This document shows positions 31,301-39,350 of a stretch of 43,085 nt of DNA, one piece after another. The stretch comes from a virus. Position numbers and translations under genes: made by a program. The stretch covers positions 1 to 43,085 of the IMG/VR virus record IMGVR_UViG_3300031972_001084. One strand, 5' to 3'. Positions within the stretch are counted from its first letter, which is position 1. Each line of letters begins with the position of its first letter. A model generated the notes under the pieces. The model made no database searches. It was not told where the DNA came from and worked only from the letters and a program-made list of their open reading frames with translations.

Positions 31301-33493
31301 CAGGACGCAATCAACGGCGAACTCGTCCAAGCGTTCGCGACGATCAAGTTCAAGAAGTGGCGGTGGGGAAGCACCAGACGCCGGGACGTTTACGCGCCGC
31401 TCGAGGACGAAGCGAGCCGACAAATCGGACTCGTCTTTCAGGCGATCGGCGACACGGTCTATCAGGGGGCGCTCGCCCTCGGAATGAGCGCCGAAGAAAT
31501 CGAAGCGGCGATGGCGACATTCGAGATCGCGGCGACCAATATTTCCTTCGAAGGATTGACCGCCGAGGAACAGCAAAAAGAACTCGAAGCGGTGTTCGGG
31601 AAAATCTTCGACGACCTCGCCGCTCACGTGATCCCGTACCTCGCAGAATTCCAGCAAGTCGGCGAAGGATTGGGCGAGACGTTGGTTCGTGTTGCAACTT
31701 CCGTCCAAGTCTTCCAAGAGGCGGTCAAGGCGCTCGGATTCGCGGCGGACGTCAGCGATCCGAAGGCGTTCGCTGAGATGGCGGTCGGGCTGGTCGAGCT
31801 GACCGGCGGCGTCGAAAACTTTATCGCTCAATTCTCGACCTTCTTCGACACCTTCGCGAGCGATGAACAGAAGCTCGACTTCGTGACGAGCCAGCTCTCG
31901 AGAGCGTTCGAAAGTGTCGGTCTGGTGATCCCGGAAACGCGGGACGGAATGATCGATCTCATGCACTCGCTCGATGCCAGCACCGAAGCCGGTCGCGCTC
32001 AGATCGCGATGCTCTTGGAGCTTACCGGGGTCGCTGACGAATACTATTCGCTCGTCGAGTCCGAGGAAGAGAAACGCCTCGCCGCGATCCGCGAAGCCGA
32101 GGAAGCGGCGCGGGAGTGGGCGGAGTACATGGAATCGCAACGGGCGGTCTTGGATGCGTTCACCGGCGTCGCCAAGAACAGCGCTCTCGCACAACTGGAA
32201 CAGGACTTCGACGACGCGATGAAAGCGGCGAAGGCACTCGGCGCGAGCCAGCGCGAATACGCGATGATCGTCCGGGCGTTCAATGTGCAACTAACTAGAA
32301 TGATCGCCGAGATGAAACTCAGCGTGATCTCACTGGCGGAACAGCTCTTCGGTTCCGACGGTGCCGGCGGTGCAATCGAGGACGGTTTCGAAGCGACCCG
32401 GACGGTCGCCAATGCGGTCTTCGAAGACTGGCAACGGGCGCTCGAGGACATCTACGAATTCACGCAAAGCATTTTGCTCGACGAGGGCTTGACCACGCTG
32501 ACGCCGAGGGAGCAACTCGCCGAAGCTCAATCGCAATTCGACCGCACACTTTCCGCCGCGCTTGGCGGGGATGTTGAAGCCGCCGCCGCTCTCCCGGATG
32601 CCGCGAAAGCGTTACTCGAGGAAGCGCGTTTCATGTACGCCAGCGGCGCGGAGTACACGAAGATTTTCGAGTCGGTCTTGCGCTCACTGGACCGCGTCAA
32701 AATGCCAAGCGGAATCGAGGCGACGATCGCGGTCGAGAACGAGAGGGCGAACTACGAACTCCAAGGCGAGATCATTGGGAACTCGATCGCTGACGAACTC
32801 GAGAAGTTCCTGTTGGCGTGGGAACTTGCCGAAGGGCTTCGGCATCTCGCGGAGACCACCGGTTCGTCCGTGTTAGAACTTGCTGACGAATTAGGAATAC
32901 CGCTCGAAGGATTGATCGAAGCGATGGGCGTGGACTTGGAGAACTTCGGCGACAAGACCGCAATCGAACTCAAGGCGATCGCTGACGTCCTCGGGATCGG
33001 GTTCATGGAATTGATCGACAAGCTCGGGATCGGTTTCGATCTGGTCCTCAAGTACGCCGACATCAATCTCGACCAACCGTGGAAGATTGTTCAAAGAGAA
33101 CTCATCGCTTTCGCCGAGACGTTCGGAATTTCGCTCAAGACCTTGATGATGGAACTCGGAATTAAGCATCCCGGAAACTTCAAAACACCAAGGGAAAAAG
33201 ACAAGTATTACGACACCTACAAGAAGGGGTTTGCGACCGGCGGCTACGTGGGGCAGACGGGGATGCACCAACTCCACGCCGGGGAGTTCGTCATCAACCG
33301 ATCGGCGAACAATGTCAGCCCCGCTCCGACGAACGAATTGACGCAAGACGAACTCGCTCAAATCCGTCTCGTCCTGACCGATATTCGGGACCAACAGCGC
33401 CGCTATCAGGAAGCCGACCTCGAGTCCTCCCGCCAGATGGAATCGAGCTTGAAGCAACAGGCGGAGCAACAACGAAGGATCGCCAATGGCTGA
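28307..33493 (+). CDS. Tail tape-measure protein
   Basis: Encodes 1728 residues behind GAAAGGGAGA. The N-terminal region (about 55-330: GRNLTMYVTAPITAFGLAS, FSAKQAAESYYFLASAGLD) is the conserved phage tail tape-measure domain. Hydrophobic segments at about 405-450 (WTALAALLGPALLVLGMM) and 925-975 (GAIAGAVFGGAMGGIMFGK) may insert in the host membrane at DNA entry. The rest is helical and coiled. The C-terminus has ATGGYVGQTGMHQLHAGEFVIN, a common tape-measure ending. At about 0.15 nm per residue the tail would be near 260 nm if the whole protein is extended. No lysozyme or peptidase motif was seen. Confidence 0.95.
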   Translation: MSVDIAELGLRVRSDGVVVATERLRKLKDQARQSATATDKLTRAAEKSAKAMQKVGRNLTMYVTAPITAFGLASVKAGSNFDDAMTASMAIMGDLSDTMKKDMVAAARKMGKESTFSAKQAAESYYFLASAGLDAAASIAALPKVAAFAQAGTFDMAKATDILTDAQSALGLVVKDTVKNTENMVALSDVLVKANTIANASVQQFGEALTNKAASAMKLLNIEVETGVAVLAAWADQGVKSMEAGEKFNIVTRDLQTAFRNNAKEFEKFNIAVFENGAIRNMADIIGDIERALKPMSVELQGNTLKMLGFQDRSVIAIKSLIGLSEKIRGYEKDLRKAGGITQEVADKQMESFKNQVAKAKKEIADLGIEIGAMLAPHIISLSEDVGELVRAFRALDEETQKQILKWTALAALLGPALLVLGMMAKAVAFLAAAFTAHLLPVLVTLARLMSPHLAIIGGFTWLIDKLGNDYVESIEKATASTVKFTGSLRTMRDALTMESDIIAIGDNLDPLFTELEGRLGAIAELNRLRGDPNTPAAERSLAIAMLEKEQQTVADLRAEIDSLIRLRDRDTEALSALTLALQEEQAALENTGEAAGDLGETIATVAADGMGDEAFQAFLQTMADIEAEVMPAAAAMKELGAVRKMLDRAFASGKIDAKVFEQLNNLLDLRGAMLNMKEFSVATQSALDESIAYIEGLEALESQVEAIENRLDPAGEALRQFAEMQELVNEAFEKGAIDPERYEAVTKAIEKAANATGFLSDAMIDGINQWIVAARDMAGMFDQDSQEAKDLHRMITLLNVVMGINAVIKQLQGGDVYSAIPRAIAVASMIASMGVATGASGAASQSISERRQEEQGAGSVLGDAMEKTESILNATEITANATSELVGINRGMLHALQAMQAGIAGATNSIARGAGFDPTMPNTDFDGAAWALGGAGAIAGAVFGGAMGGIMFGKIGLLIAGPLGALIGGALGWALGKLLGGSSKVIDEGVAILGGNLQDAINGELVQAFATIKFKKWRWGSTRRRDVYAPLEDEASRQIGLVFQAIGDTVYQGALALGMSAEEIEAAMATFEIAATNISFEGLTAEEQQKELEAVFGKIFDDLAAHVIPYLAEFQQVGEGLGETLVRVATSVQVFQEAVKALGFAADVSDPKAFAEMAVGLVELTGGVENFIAQFSTFFDTFASDEQKLDFVTSQLSRAFESVGLVIPETRDGMIDLMHSLDASTEAGRAQIAMLLELTGVADEYYSLVESEEEKRLAAIREAEEAAREWAEYMESQRAVLDAFTGVAKNSALAQLEQDFDDAMKAAKALGASQREYAMIVRAFNVQLTRMIAEMKLSVISLAEQLFGSDGAGGAIEDGFEATRTVANAVFEDWQRALEDIYEFTQSILLDEGLTTLTPREQLAEAQSQFDRTLSAALGGDVEAAAALPDAAKALLEEARFMYASGAEYTKIFESVLRSLDRVKMPSGIEATIAVENERANYELQGEIIGNSIADELEKFLLAWELAEGLRHLAETTGSSVLELADELGIPLEGLIEAMGVDLENFGDKTAIELKAIADVLGIGFMELIDKLGIGFDLVLKYADINLDQPWKIVQRELIAFAETFGISLKTLMMELGIKHPGNFKTPREKDKYYDTYKKGFATGGYVGQTGMHQLHAGEFVINRSANNVSPAPTNELTQDELAQIRLVLTDIRDQQRRYQEADLESSRQMESSLKQQAEQQRRIANG

Positions 33494-35129
33494 CCGCTAT
33501 TCCAGCGAGATCGTCGCGGTCGTGACAGCGCTTGAGTGGGATTCTCAGCCCGTTTCTACCGTACTCCGAGTGGCACTATTCGGCGGGATGTATTATCGCC
33601 CGGACGACCCTTCAGCGCCGCCCACGCACTATCGAGGGAACATCAAGTCGGACATCCTGTTCAAGAAACAGATCGGGATCGAATTCTGGAAGGACGAGAG
33701 CGCGATCGACTTCGGATATCTCGACCTCGCCCTCGAGGATCAGGCGGACGAACTCATCGACTTCGGGCGACAGGTCATGGTCGCGAGAGTCGAGTTCTTC
33801 CGGGTCAATCTTTCCAATCCGGCGGCGGACCAATTGGAGCCGCTCGCGATCGCCCGGACGTCGGATATCGGCTTCGACAACGAGTTCACTTTGCGGCTTC
33901 GTCTCGAGTCGATTCTCCAAGACGGATTCGACGCCGCGATCAACGAGAGATTCTACGGCTACGAATACCCGCAACTCACCGGGAAGCCGTACCCGATCGC
34001 GTGGGGATTGATTACCGATCCCTACCAAGTTCTCCCGGCGCTCGAGGTCGATGGAACGACGTTGCTGTATCACATAACCGACCTCGAGATCGATTCGTTC
34101 GAGACCTTCGTCTACGATCGCGGAATCCCGTTGAGCGAGCCGGGAGAGTTCAACGCGACGACCTACGGTTTCACCTTGAACCAGAATCCAGACGGACGGA
34201 TCACCGCCGGTCGGGTTCTGTTGAACGACCCGGAGGAAACCGGACAGCACCTTCACGGATTGTTCCGATTCGTACGATTGGGAATGACCCGCGCTGGAAT
34301 CTGGAACTACGCGGTCCAGAGCGAAGTCACTCAGCTCGAAACGGATATCGGATTCGGTGAGCTGTTCCCGCAATTCTTCACCGATAAAACGGTCTCGCTC
34401 GAGGACTTCCTGAAAAAGATCCTCTCGGGCGTGACGGGGTGGTACTACGTAGACGAATTGACCAATGTTCACTTTGGACGGATGACCGATCCGGCGGACG
34501 CTTCGATCCTGTACGCGTTCAACGATTCGAACATGGTCGGGCGGATCAAGGTTGAGGACGACAAAGCGCCCGGACTGACGACGAGGTTGAGCTACGCATA
34601 CAGCCCCGGCGCGTACGACGAAGACGAGATCGCCGGCGGCGTCTACGGGTACGATCGCGTCGATCTGGTCAACGAAGAATTGGTGGTCTCGTCGGACGGG
34701 TATTTCAGGACGCTCGGATGGACAGCGGACTCGGGCGCGTTCACCGCCGACAGCGGCGTCATAACCGCCGACGGATTCCTGTCCGAAGAGTTCGTCGAGC
34801 CGACCGATCAAACGTACTGGTCTAAGGTCGAGGTCCGGGTTCCGATCGATCTCCCGATCGCGTATTCCGAATCGCCGAGTTCGTTCGATCTTGCCGAGGG
34901 CGAAGTGACGCGATGGTGGTCCGAGCTGTACTACAAGCGCCGGCGGTTCTACACGTTCAACGTCAAGCTCAACGACGAGCAATTCAATTTGCTTCTTCCG
35001 CAACTCGGGGACTTTTGTTCGCTTCAGTCCGATCGGTTCAAGCTCATCAACGAGCCGATCCAGTTATTCATCCGGCGGCTCGAATTTAACTTCTCGAAAA
35101 ACATTCTCACGATCGAGGGATGGGGATAA
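33486..35129 (+). CDS. Tail-tip/hub protein candidate
   Basis: Encodes 547 residues, overlapping the tape-measure gene by 8 bases. The body is beta-rich with many aromatic and acidic residues (FYGYEYPQLTGKPYPIAWGL; LLPQLGDFCSLQSDRF). The order tape measure then large beta-rich protein is where distal-tail/hub proteins lie. The PYPIAWG and LGDFCSL segments resemble those of hub-like tail proteins, but no family can be named with certainty. Confidence 0.6.
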   Translation: MADRYSSEIVAVVTALEWDSQPVSTVLRVALFGGMYYRPDDPSAPPTHYRGNIKSDILFKKQIGIEFWKDESAIDFGYLDLALEDQADELIDFGRQVMVARVEFFRVNLSNPAADQLEPLAIARTSDIGFDNEFTLRLRLESILQDGFDAAINERFYGYEYPQLTGKPYPIAWGLITDPYQVLPALEVDGTTLLYHITDLEIDSFETFVYDRGIPLSEPGEFNATTYGFTLNQNPDGRITAGRVLLNDPEETGQHLHGLFRFVRLGMTRAGIWNYAVQSEVTQLETDIGFGELFPQFFTDKTVSLEDFLKKILSGVTGWYYVDELTNVHFGRMTDPADASILYAFNDSNMVGRIKVEDDKAPGLTTRLSYAYSPGAYDEDEIAGGVYGYDRVDLVNEELVVSSDGYFRTLGWTADSGAFTADSGVITADGFLSEEFVEPTDQTYWSKVEVRVPIDLPIAYSESPSSFDLAEGEVTRWWSELYYKRRRFYTFNVKLNDEQFNLLLPQLGDFCSLQSDRFKLINEPIQLFIRRLEFNFSKNILTIEGWG

Positions 35130-35131
35130 AA

Positions 35132-36157
35132 ATGGCGACTCAAAATTCCGTTATCAGTTACGCGCCGCAACCGTATTTCGAAGACGGCACCGCGACCATT
35201 GTCGCCAACACCAACGTCTCGTCGATCGAAAACACTCCGGGCATTTTCGACCCGGACCTGTCGAACTTCTCGACCGTGGTTCCGACCTCGAGCGCGGCGT
35301 CGTTCAAAGCGAAGATCGACTTCGCCAAACAGAGCGCTCACTTGACCGGCGCGGACCTGACGCTCGGCTTCATTGGTTGCTCGCTCCTGACCTACGAAGA
35401 CAGCGGCGGTCTCCCCGATCTGGCGACGGAATTTTCCGAGAGTATCGATTGCCGAATGTCGGCGAACATCTCCGCCGTGACCGACGAGCTGGTGAGCTAC
35501 GCGCACAACTCGCAAGACACCATCCACTCGTTCGATCGCGAACCACTTCCGAGCGTGATCTCGGGCGGTCGCGCCAACCTGATCTTCACCGGTCTCGGCA
35601 AGTCGAACTCAGGGTCCACCGGGACGGTGTACGTGACCGTCGAGCGGACGGCGGCAAACGTCGCGGCACGACCTCACGCTCGATTCCAGATCGGGCATTT
35701 GTTCATAGGCGTCGATGTTCCGATCACGATCGACCCGCGATCCTTTTCGTGGACGATGGTCGTCGAGAATGAGCGCTTCTTCGCGAGGGACTTCGGCGCG
35801 ATCAATTCGGACGGAACTCTGGTCAAGCGATCCACCGGGGAGATCACCAAGATCGGTCAGGAACTTCTCACCGGCTCGACCGTCTCGGGCGTCTCTCCGA
35901 TCGTGGCGAGCGTGACGCCAAACCTGTTCGATCTCATCAAGGTCAATACGTCCTACCCGCTCCTCCTGAATCCATTCCCGAGAGCGCAAGTGACCGAGGC
36001 GTCGCTGACGGTTGAAGAGGCGAACTTCACGACCCGCCAAAACTTCTTCTCGATCTACGGATTCTTCAGCGATCCGCTCGAGGTTCAGACTGACGAATAC
36101 CGGGACGGACTCGAGTCGCAGTATCGCGCCAGATTCCGTTTTCAAGAGACTCGCTAA
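35132..36157 (+). CDS. Tail structural protein, last gene of the late operon
   Basis: Encodes 341 residues. The ATG at 35132 follows the previous stop by two bases and has GGGGA upstream; an in-frame ATG at 35120 is possible. The product is beta-rich, Ser/Thr-rich, lacks Lys clusters and has no signal peptide or catalytic motif. It probably forms part of the tail tip. It ends at the convergence with the leftward operon. No family is recognised. Confidence 0.6.
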   Translation: MATQNSVISYAPQPYFEDGTATIVANTNVSSIENTPGIFDPDLSNFSTVVPTSSAASFKAKIDFAKQSAHLTGADLTLGFIGCSLLTYEDSGGLPDLATEFSESIDCRMSANISAVTDELVSYAHNSQDTIHSFDREPLPSVISGGRANLIFTGLGKSNSGSTGTVYVTVERTAANVAARPHARFQIGHLFIGVDVPITIDPRSFSWTMVVENERFFARDFGAINSDGTLVKRSTGEITKIGQELLTGSTVSGVSPIVASVTPNLFDLIKVNTSYPLLLNPFPRAQVTEASLTVEEANFTTRQNFFSIYGFFSDPLEVQTDEYRDGLESQYRARFRFQETR

Positions 36158-36224
36158 AAATCCACCAGTTCGCTCCTACGCTCACAAAAAAGGGCGGGGA
36201 ATACGATCGGACCAGTCCCTACCT

Positions 36225-36254
36225 AAAACGCGCTCAGAATCGATCTGAGAGCGT
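36225..36254 (-). terminator. Second terminator of the leftward operon
   Basis: Read leftward: ACGC, one T x C mismatch, CTCAGA, loop TCGAT, TCTGAG, GCGT, then TTTTAGG. This is the same element as at 1778-1808, there in the + direction (about 30 of 37 bases match). It would catch transcripts passing the stronger terminator at 36285-36315. On the + strand the hairpin also forms but lacks a T-tract, so any stop of the late operon would be weak. Confidence 0.6.
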
Positions 36255-36284
36255 CTCAGCGGTATCGAGGGCTTTTCACAAAGC

Positions 36285-36315
36285 AAAAAAAAACGCCCCG
36301 GCGCGATGCCGGGGC
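36285..36315 (-). terminator. Strong intrinsic terminator of the leftward operon
   Basis: Read leftward, GCCCCGGC and GCCGGGGC form a perfect 8-bp stem with a five-base loop, followed by G and nine Ts (the A-run 36285-36293 on the + strand). It lies 20 bases after the stop of the last leftward gene. Confidence 0.9.
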
Positions 36316-36334
36316 AAATGGGGGTTTCGTTGGA

Positions 36335-36547
36335 CTACCGGGAACGCTTCCGCGTCATGGCGAGAAAGAGACGCCATGTCGGGACTTTCATGAGATACGC
36401 CCCGGCTTCGTAATACTGCCACGCTCTCGTTGTCAGACCAACAACTTCGGCGGCTTGTGCTTGAGTGAGTTTTGCGTCCGTCCGGGCGGCGAGGACTTCT
36501 TCCGCTGACGGTTGCGTCGTGACGGTCATGGGATGGCGTTTTCTCAT
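36335..36547 (-). CDS. Small helix-turn-helix (XRE-like) protein
   Basis: Encodes 70 residues. The start at 36547 (MRKRHPMTVTTQP) overlaps the previous stop and has GGAGGA upstream. Residues about 18-50 (LAARTDAKLTQAQAAEVVGLTTRAWQYYEAG) form an XRE/Cro-type helix-turn-helix, followed by a short helix (RLFLAMTRKRSR). It probably binds DNA as a dimer and may control phage operons. It is the last gene of the leftward operon, so it is not an obvious lysogeny repressor. Confidence 0.7.
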   Translation of the reverse strand: MRKRHPMTVTTQPSAEEVLAARTDAKLTQAQAAEVVGLTTRAWQYYEAGAYLMKVPTWRLFLAMTRKRSR

Positions 36548-37074
36548 GCTCCCATCCTCCGCTCGGCTTCGTACTCCATCCGGGCGGCGTACGCGTCGTC
36601 GATCCACTCTTGCCGCTCCTTCGCCAGTAGCGGAGCGCGGCGTTCCAGTTTCTCGACGTCCAGAGCGAGAACCTTCCCGGTCCCGGCGCAATCTGGACAG
36701 GCGCGATCGTAGCCGCCGCCGAAGTAACTTTCCTGTTCTTCAGGATCGAACGCTTCGTCGAACTCGCTCGCCGTGAACGCGACGCCTTCGAGACCGTCGA
36801 TCAGACAAGTCCCTTCGCCGCGACAGCGATCGCAAATCTCCCACGCGAAATAGTGGCGCGGCAGGAGTGACTCCATCTCCTTCGGCGGAAGCTCCGCCGG
36901 GAAGTGCTTGGTCCCGTCGTCGGCTTCAACGTGGAGCAAGTTTCGCTCATCGTCATCGCGTTCGATCTCCGCCAGATACTTCTCGGCGCATTGATCGAAA
37001 TCGCCGTAATACAACTCGGTCTCTCGGATCGAGATGATCGTGCTCGGGTCAGTCCTCTTCAGCGTGTATTTCAT
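36544..37074 (-). CDS. DnaJ-type zinc-finger-like protein
   Basis: Encodes 176 residues, with GGAGAAAG before the start. Two CxxCxGxG-like pairs (CDRCRGEGTC and CPDCAGTGKV), about 45 residues apart, form a DnaJ central-type zinc module; no J domain is present. The N-terminus is beta/alpha, and the C-terminus (about 140-176) is a charged helix. Such proteins are frequent in phage early operons and may act as protein-binding adaptors. The 36547 gene starts inside its stop. Confidence 0.65.
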   Translation of the reverse strand: MKYTLKRTDPSTIISIRETELYYGDFDQCAEKYLAEIERDDDERNLLHVEADDGTKHFPAELPPKEMESLLPRHYFAWEICDRCRGEGTCLIDGLEGVAFTASEFDEAFDPEEQESYFGGGYDRACPDCAGTGKVLALDVEKLERRAPLLAKERQEWIDDAYAARMEYEAERRMGA

Positions 37075-37201
37075 TTTCTTTCTCCTGTTGTTCGTGTTCG
37101 AAGTAATCGGGGTCGTTCAGTTTGCCGCGCTTCTCAACTTCGGCGACGCGCTGTCGCTCGAGTTCGTTCGCGGATCGGGGATCGAGATCGAAGTCAATCA
37201 T
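37049..37201 (-). CDS. Acidic 50-residue microprotein
   Basis: Begins ATG at 37201, overlapping the TGA of the preceding gene (ATGA), with GGGAGGGA upstream at the right distance, and ends at 37049 inside the start of the zinc-finger gene. The product (MIDFDLDPRSANELERQRVAE...) is a charged helix. Start/stop coupling to both neighbours supports real translation although it is short. Confidence 0.65.
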   Translation of the reverse strand: MIDFDLDPRSANELERQRVAEVEKRGKLNDPDYFEHEQQEKENEIHAEED

Positions 37202-37443
37202 CTACGTCCCTCCCAGACTTGAATCGCGGCGTCGTAGTCTCGGGCGATCACGTAGCGATCCAGACGGGACGCCAGAGCGCACTCAAACGAATTGTGAGAG
37301 CGTTTCAGCGCCTCGAGATACTGAGCGACTTGGAACGTGAAGACACGCTCTCTCTGGTGATCTGAGAGCTTCTTGGCGATCTGTAGTGAATCGAGCGTAT
37401 TCCCGATTCGATCGCGTGCCGTGTTGGTCTTGATTCTGGTCAT
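37198..37443 (-). CDS. Hypothetical helical protein
   Basis: Encodes 81 residues. The start at 37443 (MTRIKTNTARDRIGN) overlaps the previous TGA and has AAGGAGA upstream; longer in-frame extensions are shadow. The product is basic and mostly helical (LSDHQRERVFTFQVAQYLEAL). A DNA segment here (about 37270-37310) partly resembles the hairpin element at 36225-36254, perhaps by chance. Function unknown. Confidence 0.6.
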   Translation of the reverse strand: MTRIKTNTARDRIGNTLDSLQIAKKLSDHQRERVFTFQVAQYLEALKRSHNSFECALASRLDRYVIARDYDAAIQVWEGRR

Positions 37444-37637
37444 GATCCGTCTCCTTCGAGTGAGCGTTTCACTTCGGCGATGGTCGGGAAGATATCGCCC
37501 CGGATTTTCGCCCCGGTTGATTTCGGTTGATAGAAAAAGCCCGAGGCGTCTTGAGCCGGCTTGATCGATCCGATCCACTTCCGATCGAGGTAAACGTCGA
37601 TCCGGGACGAGCGGTTTCTCCTGTAGCTGATTGTCAT
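37440..37637 (-). CDS. Hypothetical protein
   Basis: Encodes 65 residues starting MTISYRRNRSSRIDVYLDRK, with AAGGGGA upstream. It predicts a small beta sheet followed by one helix (IFPTIAEVKRSLEG). The layout resembles small DNA- or RNA-binding folds, but no family is recognised. It overlaps both neighbours by 4 bases. Confidence 0.6.
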   Translation of the reverse strand: MTISYRRNRSSRIDVYLDRKWIGSIKPAQDASGFFYQPKSTGAKIRGDIFPTIAEVKRSLEGDGS

Positions 37638-37822
37638 GATTCATCCCCTTCCGTTTCCATCTCGGCGAGGATTGTTCCGGCGCGGTTACGCTGACCGAAT
37701 TGTTCGAGACCGTGAGCGATGCCGCGAGCGATCTCCTGTTCGTCTTCATTGCCGCAAGCTAGGGTTAAGGCGTATTGAAATCCGGCGGCTAAAACGAGGC
37801 GTTGGCTTGGACTTAATTTCAT
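37634..37822 (-). CDS. Hypothetical helical protein
   Basis: Encodes 62 residues (MKLSPSQRLVLAAGFQYAL...), using the standard GGAGAAATGAA cassette of this operon before its start at 37822. Two helices are predicted, the first hydrophobic on one face. Function unknown. Confidence 0.6.
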   Translation of the reverse strand: MKLSPSQRLVLAAGFQYALTLACGNEDEQEIARGIAHGLEQFGQRNRAGTILAEMETEGDES

Positions 37823-37832
37823 TTCATTTCTC

Positions 37833-38246
37833 CTATTCGTCATCCCAGTGACGCGAGTCTTGGTTTTCGAACGACCCGCGCCGCGTTTCCAGAACGACGA
37901 AATACTTCGTCGGTCCATCCGTCTCGCGAAGGAAGTCTTCGTGGTCGAGGTTCCTGTTCTCGCACCACTCGATTTCCTCGAGACAATTCCGGCCCCAATC
38001 TTGGCGAGCCGTTTCCGAGAGCTTCTTGGCGAGCTTCTCGATGTCCGCCTTGGCGTTCACGGCGTCTTCCTCGAAGGCGTATTGCTGGCTCGCTTCGAGG
38101 ACCGTGTCGCGTCCCCACCAGCCGCCCTCTTCAGGACCGCCGAAGTTATAGAACGAGACCGAGGCGTACAGGGACAAGAAGATTCCTTGCGGCTCCTTGG
38201 CTTCTTTACAGATTGCGTCGAACGCGCTGGCAATGTTTCCGCTCAT
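37833..38246 (-). CDS. Hypothetical acidic protein
   Basis: Encodes 137 residues. The start at 38246 (MSGNIASAFDAICKEA) has GGGAGAGAAA upstream and overlaps the previous stop. The sequence is acidic, with aromatic patches (SFYNFGGPEEGGWWGRD) and a long central helix (AKADIEKLAKKLSETARQDW). Soluble; no known motif. Confidence 0.6.
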   Translation of the reverse strand: MSGNIASAFDAICKEAKEPQGIFLSLYASVSFYNFGGPEEGGWWGRDTVLEASQQYAFEEDAVNAKADIEKLAKKLSETARQDWGRNCLEEIEWCENRNLDHEDFLRETDGPTKYFVVLETRRGSFENQDSRHWDDE

Positions 38247-38662
38247 GAGTTTCTCTCCCGGTTGTCGATGACTGATTGATTGGCGTGAGCGCCGGTGTTC
38301 CCGTTCGAATCGATCTCTCGCGTGAATACCGATTGCGAGAATTCGACGAAGGTTCGATCTGGAACAATGTCCCGACTGTTGTCGAGGTAGTCGTCCCACC
38401 ACCGAATCCCGAAGGACAGCCGAGGGACGGCGAACTTCGGGACGTCCTCGGCGGCGATCCAGAACAGCGCGTCGTTGCGACCGCCAGTTCCGGGAACCGG
38501 CTCGCCGCTCTTCAGGTCAGGGAGTGTCTCGAACTCGCCGGCGTATTCCCCGGTCACTCCAAATTCTTCCGTCAGCCAGTTCTCGAATTCCGCGATGTTC
38601 TCGGGTCCGATTATGGTTCCGGTCCAGACGCACAATTGAGCGTTCGTATGATTCAATTTCAT
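38243..38662 (-). CDS. Hypothetical acidic alpha/beta protein
   Basis: Encodes 139 residues with the GGAGAAACGAA cassette before ATG 38662. The start of the protein (NAQLCVWTGTIIGPENIAEFENWLTEEFG) suggests a ferredoxin-like or other small alpha/beta fold; the middle has SGEPVPGTGGRNDALFWI, which looks conserved. Low pI; might mimic DNA or bind host proteins, but that is speculation. Confidence 0.6.
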   Translation of the reverse strand: MKLNHTNAQLCVWTGTIIGPENIAEFENWLTEEFGVTGEYAGEFETLPDLKSGEPVPGTGGRNDALFWIAAEDVPKFAVPRLSFGIRWWDDYLDNSRDIVPDRTFVEFSQSVFTREIDSNGNTGAHANQSVIDNRERNS

Positions 38663-38898
38663 TTCGTTTCTCCGTGGTTCGTTTCAAGGTTGATTCCGGC
38701 GGCTTTCAAACGCCGTTCGATCTCGGTGCAATCCCAACAGACCGGCGCGAGTAATCCCATCTCGGCGCGGTCGGCTTCGAGCTTGCGTTGCTCGCCTCGC
38801 AACGTGGCGAAGCGCTTCAGGGAAAACGCGTTCGCCCAGCGTAGGTGACGGAGCTGACCGAGGGTGAGGTGCTTGTGCCATTTGGCGGTTCGTTTCAT
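38659..38898 (-). CDS. Hypothetical basic protein
   Basis: Encodes 79 residues (MKRTAKWHKHLTLGQLRHLRW...). The N-terminal half is basic and helical; CWDC at about 55-58 could bind metal. It overlaps the next start. The basic charge suggests nucleic-acid binding. No family recognised. Confidence 0.55.
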   Translation of the reverse strand: MKRTAKWHKHLTLGQLRHLRWANAFSLKRFATLRGEQRKLEADRAEMGLLAPVCWDCTEIERRLKAAGINLETNHGETK

Positions 38899-38912
38899 GT
38901 CATTTCTCCTAG

Positions 38913-39335
38913 TTAGAACGGAAGGTGTTTGTCTTCTTCGCGCTGGCGTTCCAGAGCTTCCTCTCGGGCGTCGCGTTCACGTTGCCAGCGTTCGGCTTTG
39001 GATACCGGCTCGCGTTCACCGAACAGGGTTCCCCAAGGGAGATTCGAATCGACGTTCTCGCCGTCGCAGAACTCCCAAGCGTCGAGCGCGTTCATCATGT
39101 AATTACGAACGCCTACGAGGATCGTGAAGATCGCCTCGCGCTTGCTCTTGATGTAACAGCAACCGGTATGCACGTTCCAAAACGCCATAGATGAATTGCC
39201 GTCGTCACCGTAGAACACGGCGGTCTCGTATCGAAGGTGTTCGACCTTGACGTTGTCCATGCCCTCGGCAACTACAAAACGCTCCCGGCGGAGCGCGTCC
39301 CATGCTTCGTATGTTGTGTCAGTTGGTAATCTCAT
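38913..39335 (-). CDS. Hypothetical protein, preceded by hairpin element copy 1
   Basis: Encodes 140 residues. Start at ATG 39335 (MRLPTDTTYEAWDAL), with the GGAGAAACGAA cassette; upstream extension runs into the hairpin element and is not coding. The central part (FYGDDGNSSMAFWNVHTGCCYIKSKREAIF) is unusual for its aromatic and Cys content; the C-terminus is a charged helix (ERWQRERDAREEALERQREE). Function unknown. Confidence 0.6.
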   Translation of the reverse strand: MRLPTDTTYEAWDALRRERFVVAEGMDNVKVEHLRYETAVFYGDDGNSSMAFWNVHTGCCYIKSKREAIFTILVGVRNYMMNALDAWEFCDGENVDSNLPWGTLFGEREPVSKAERWQRERDAREEALERQREEDKHLPF

Positions 39336-39350
39336 TTCGTTTCTCCTTGG

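Noticed and set aside
30845-32290. Long open frame on the minus strand (481 codons) within the tape-measure gene
   Set aside because: It is a shadow of a GC-rich gene with biased third positions; no ribosome binding site, and the product is low-complexity Arg/Glu/Asp-rich.
33612-35003. Minus-strand open frame of 463 codons opposite the tail-tip gene
   Set aside because: Same reason: antisense shadow of a strongly codon-biased gene, no start signals and no known motif.
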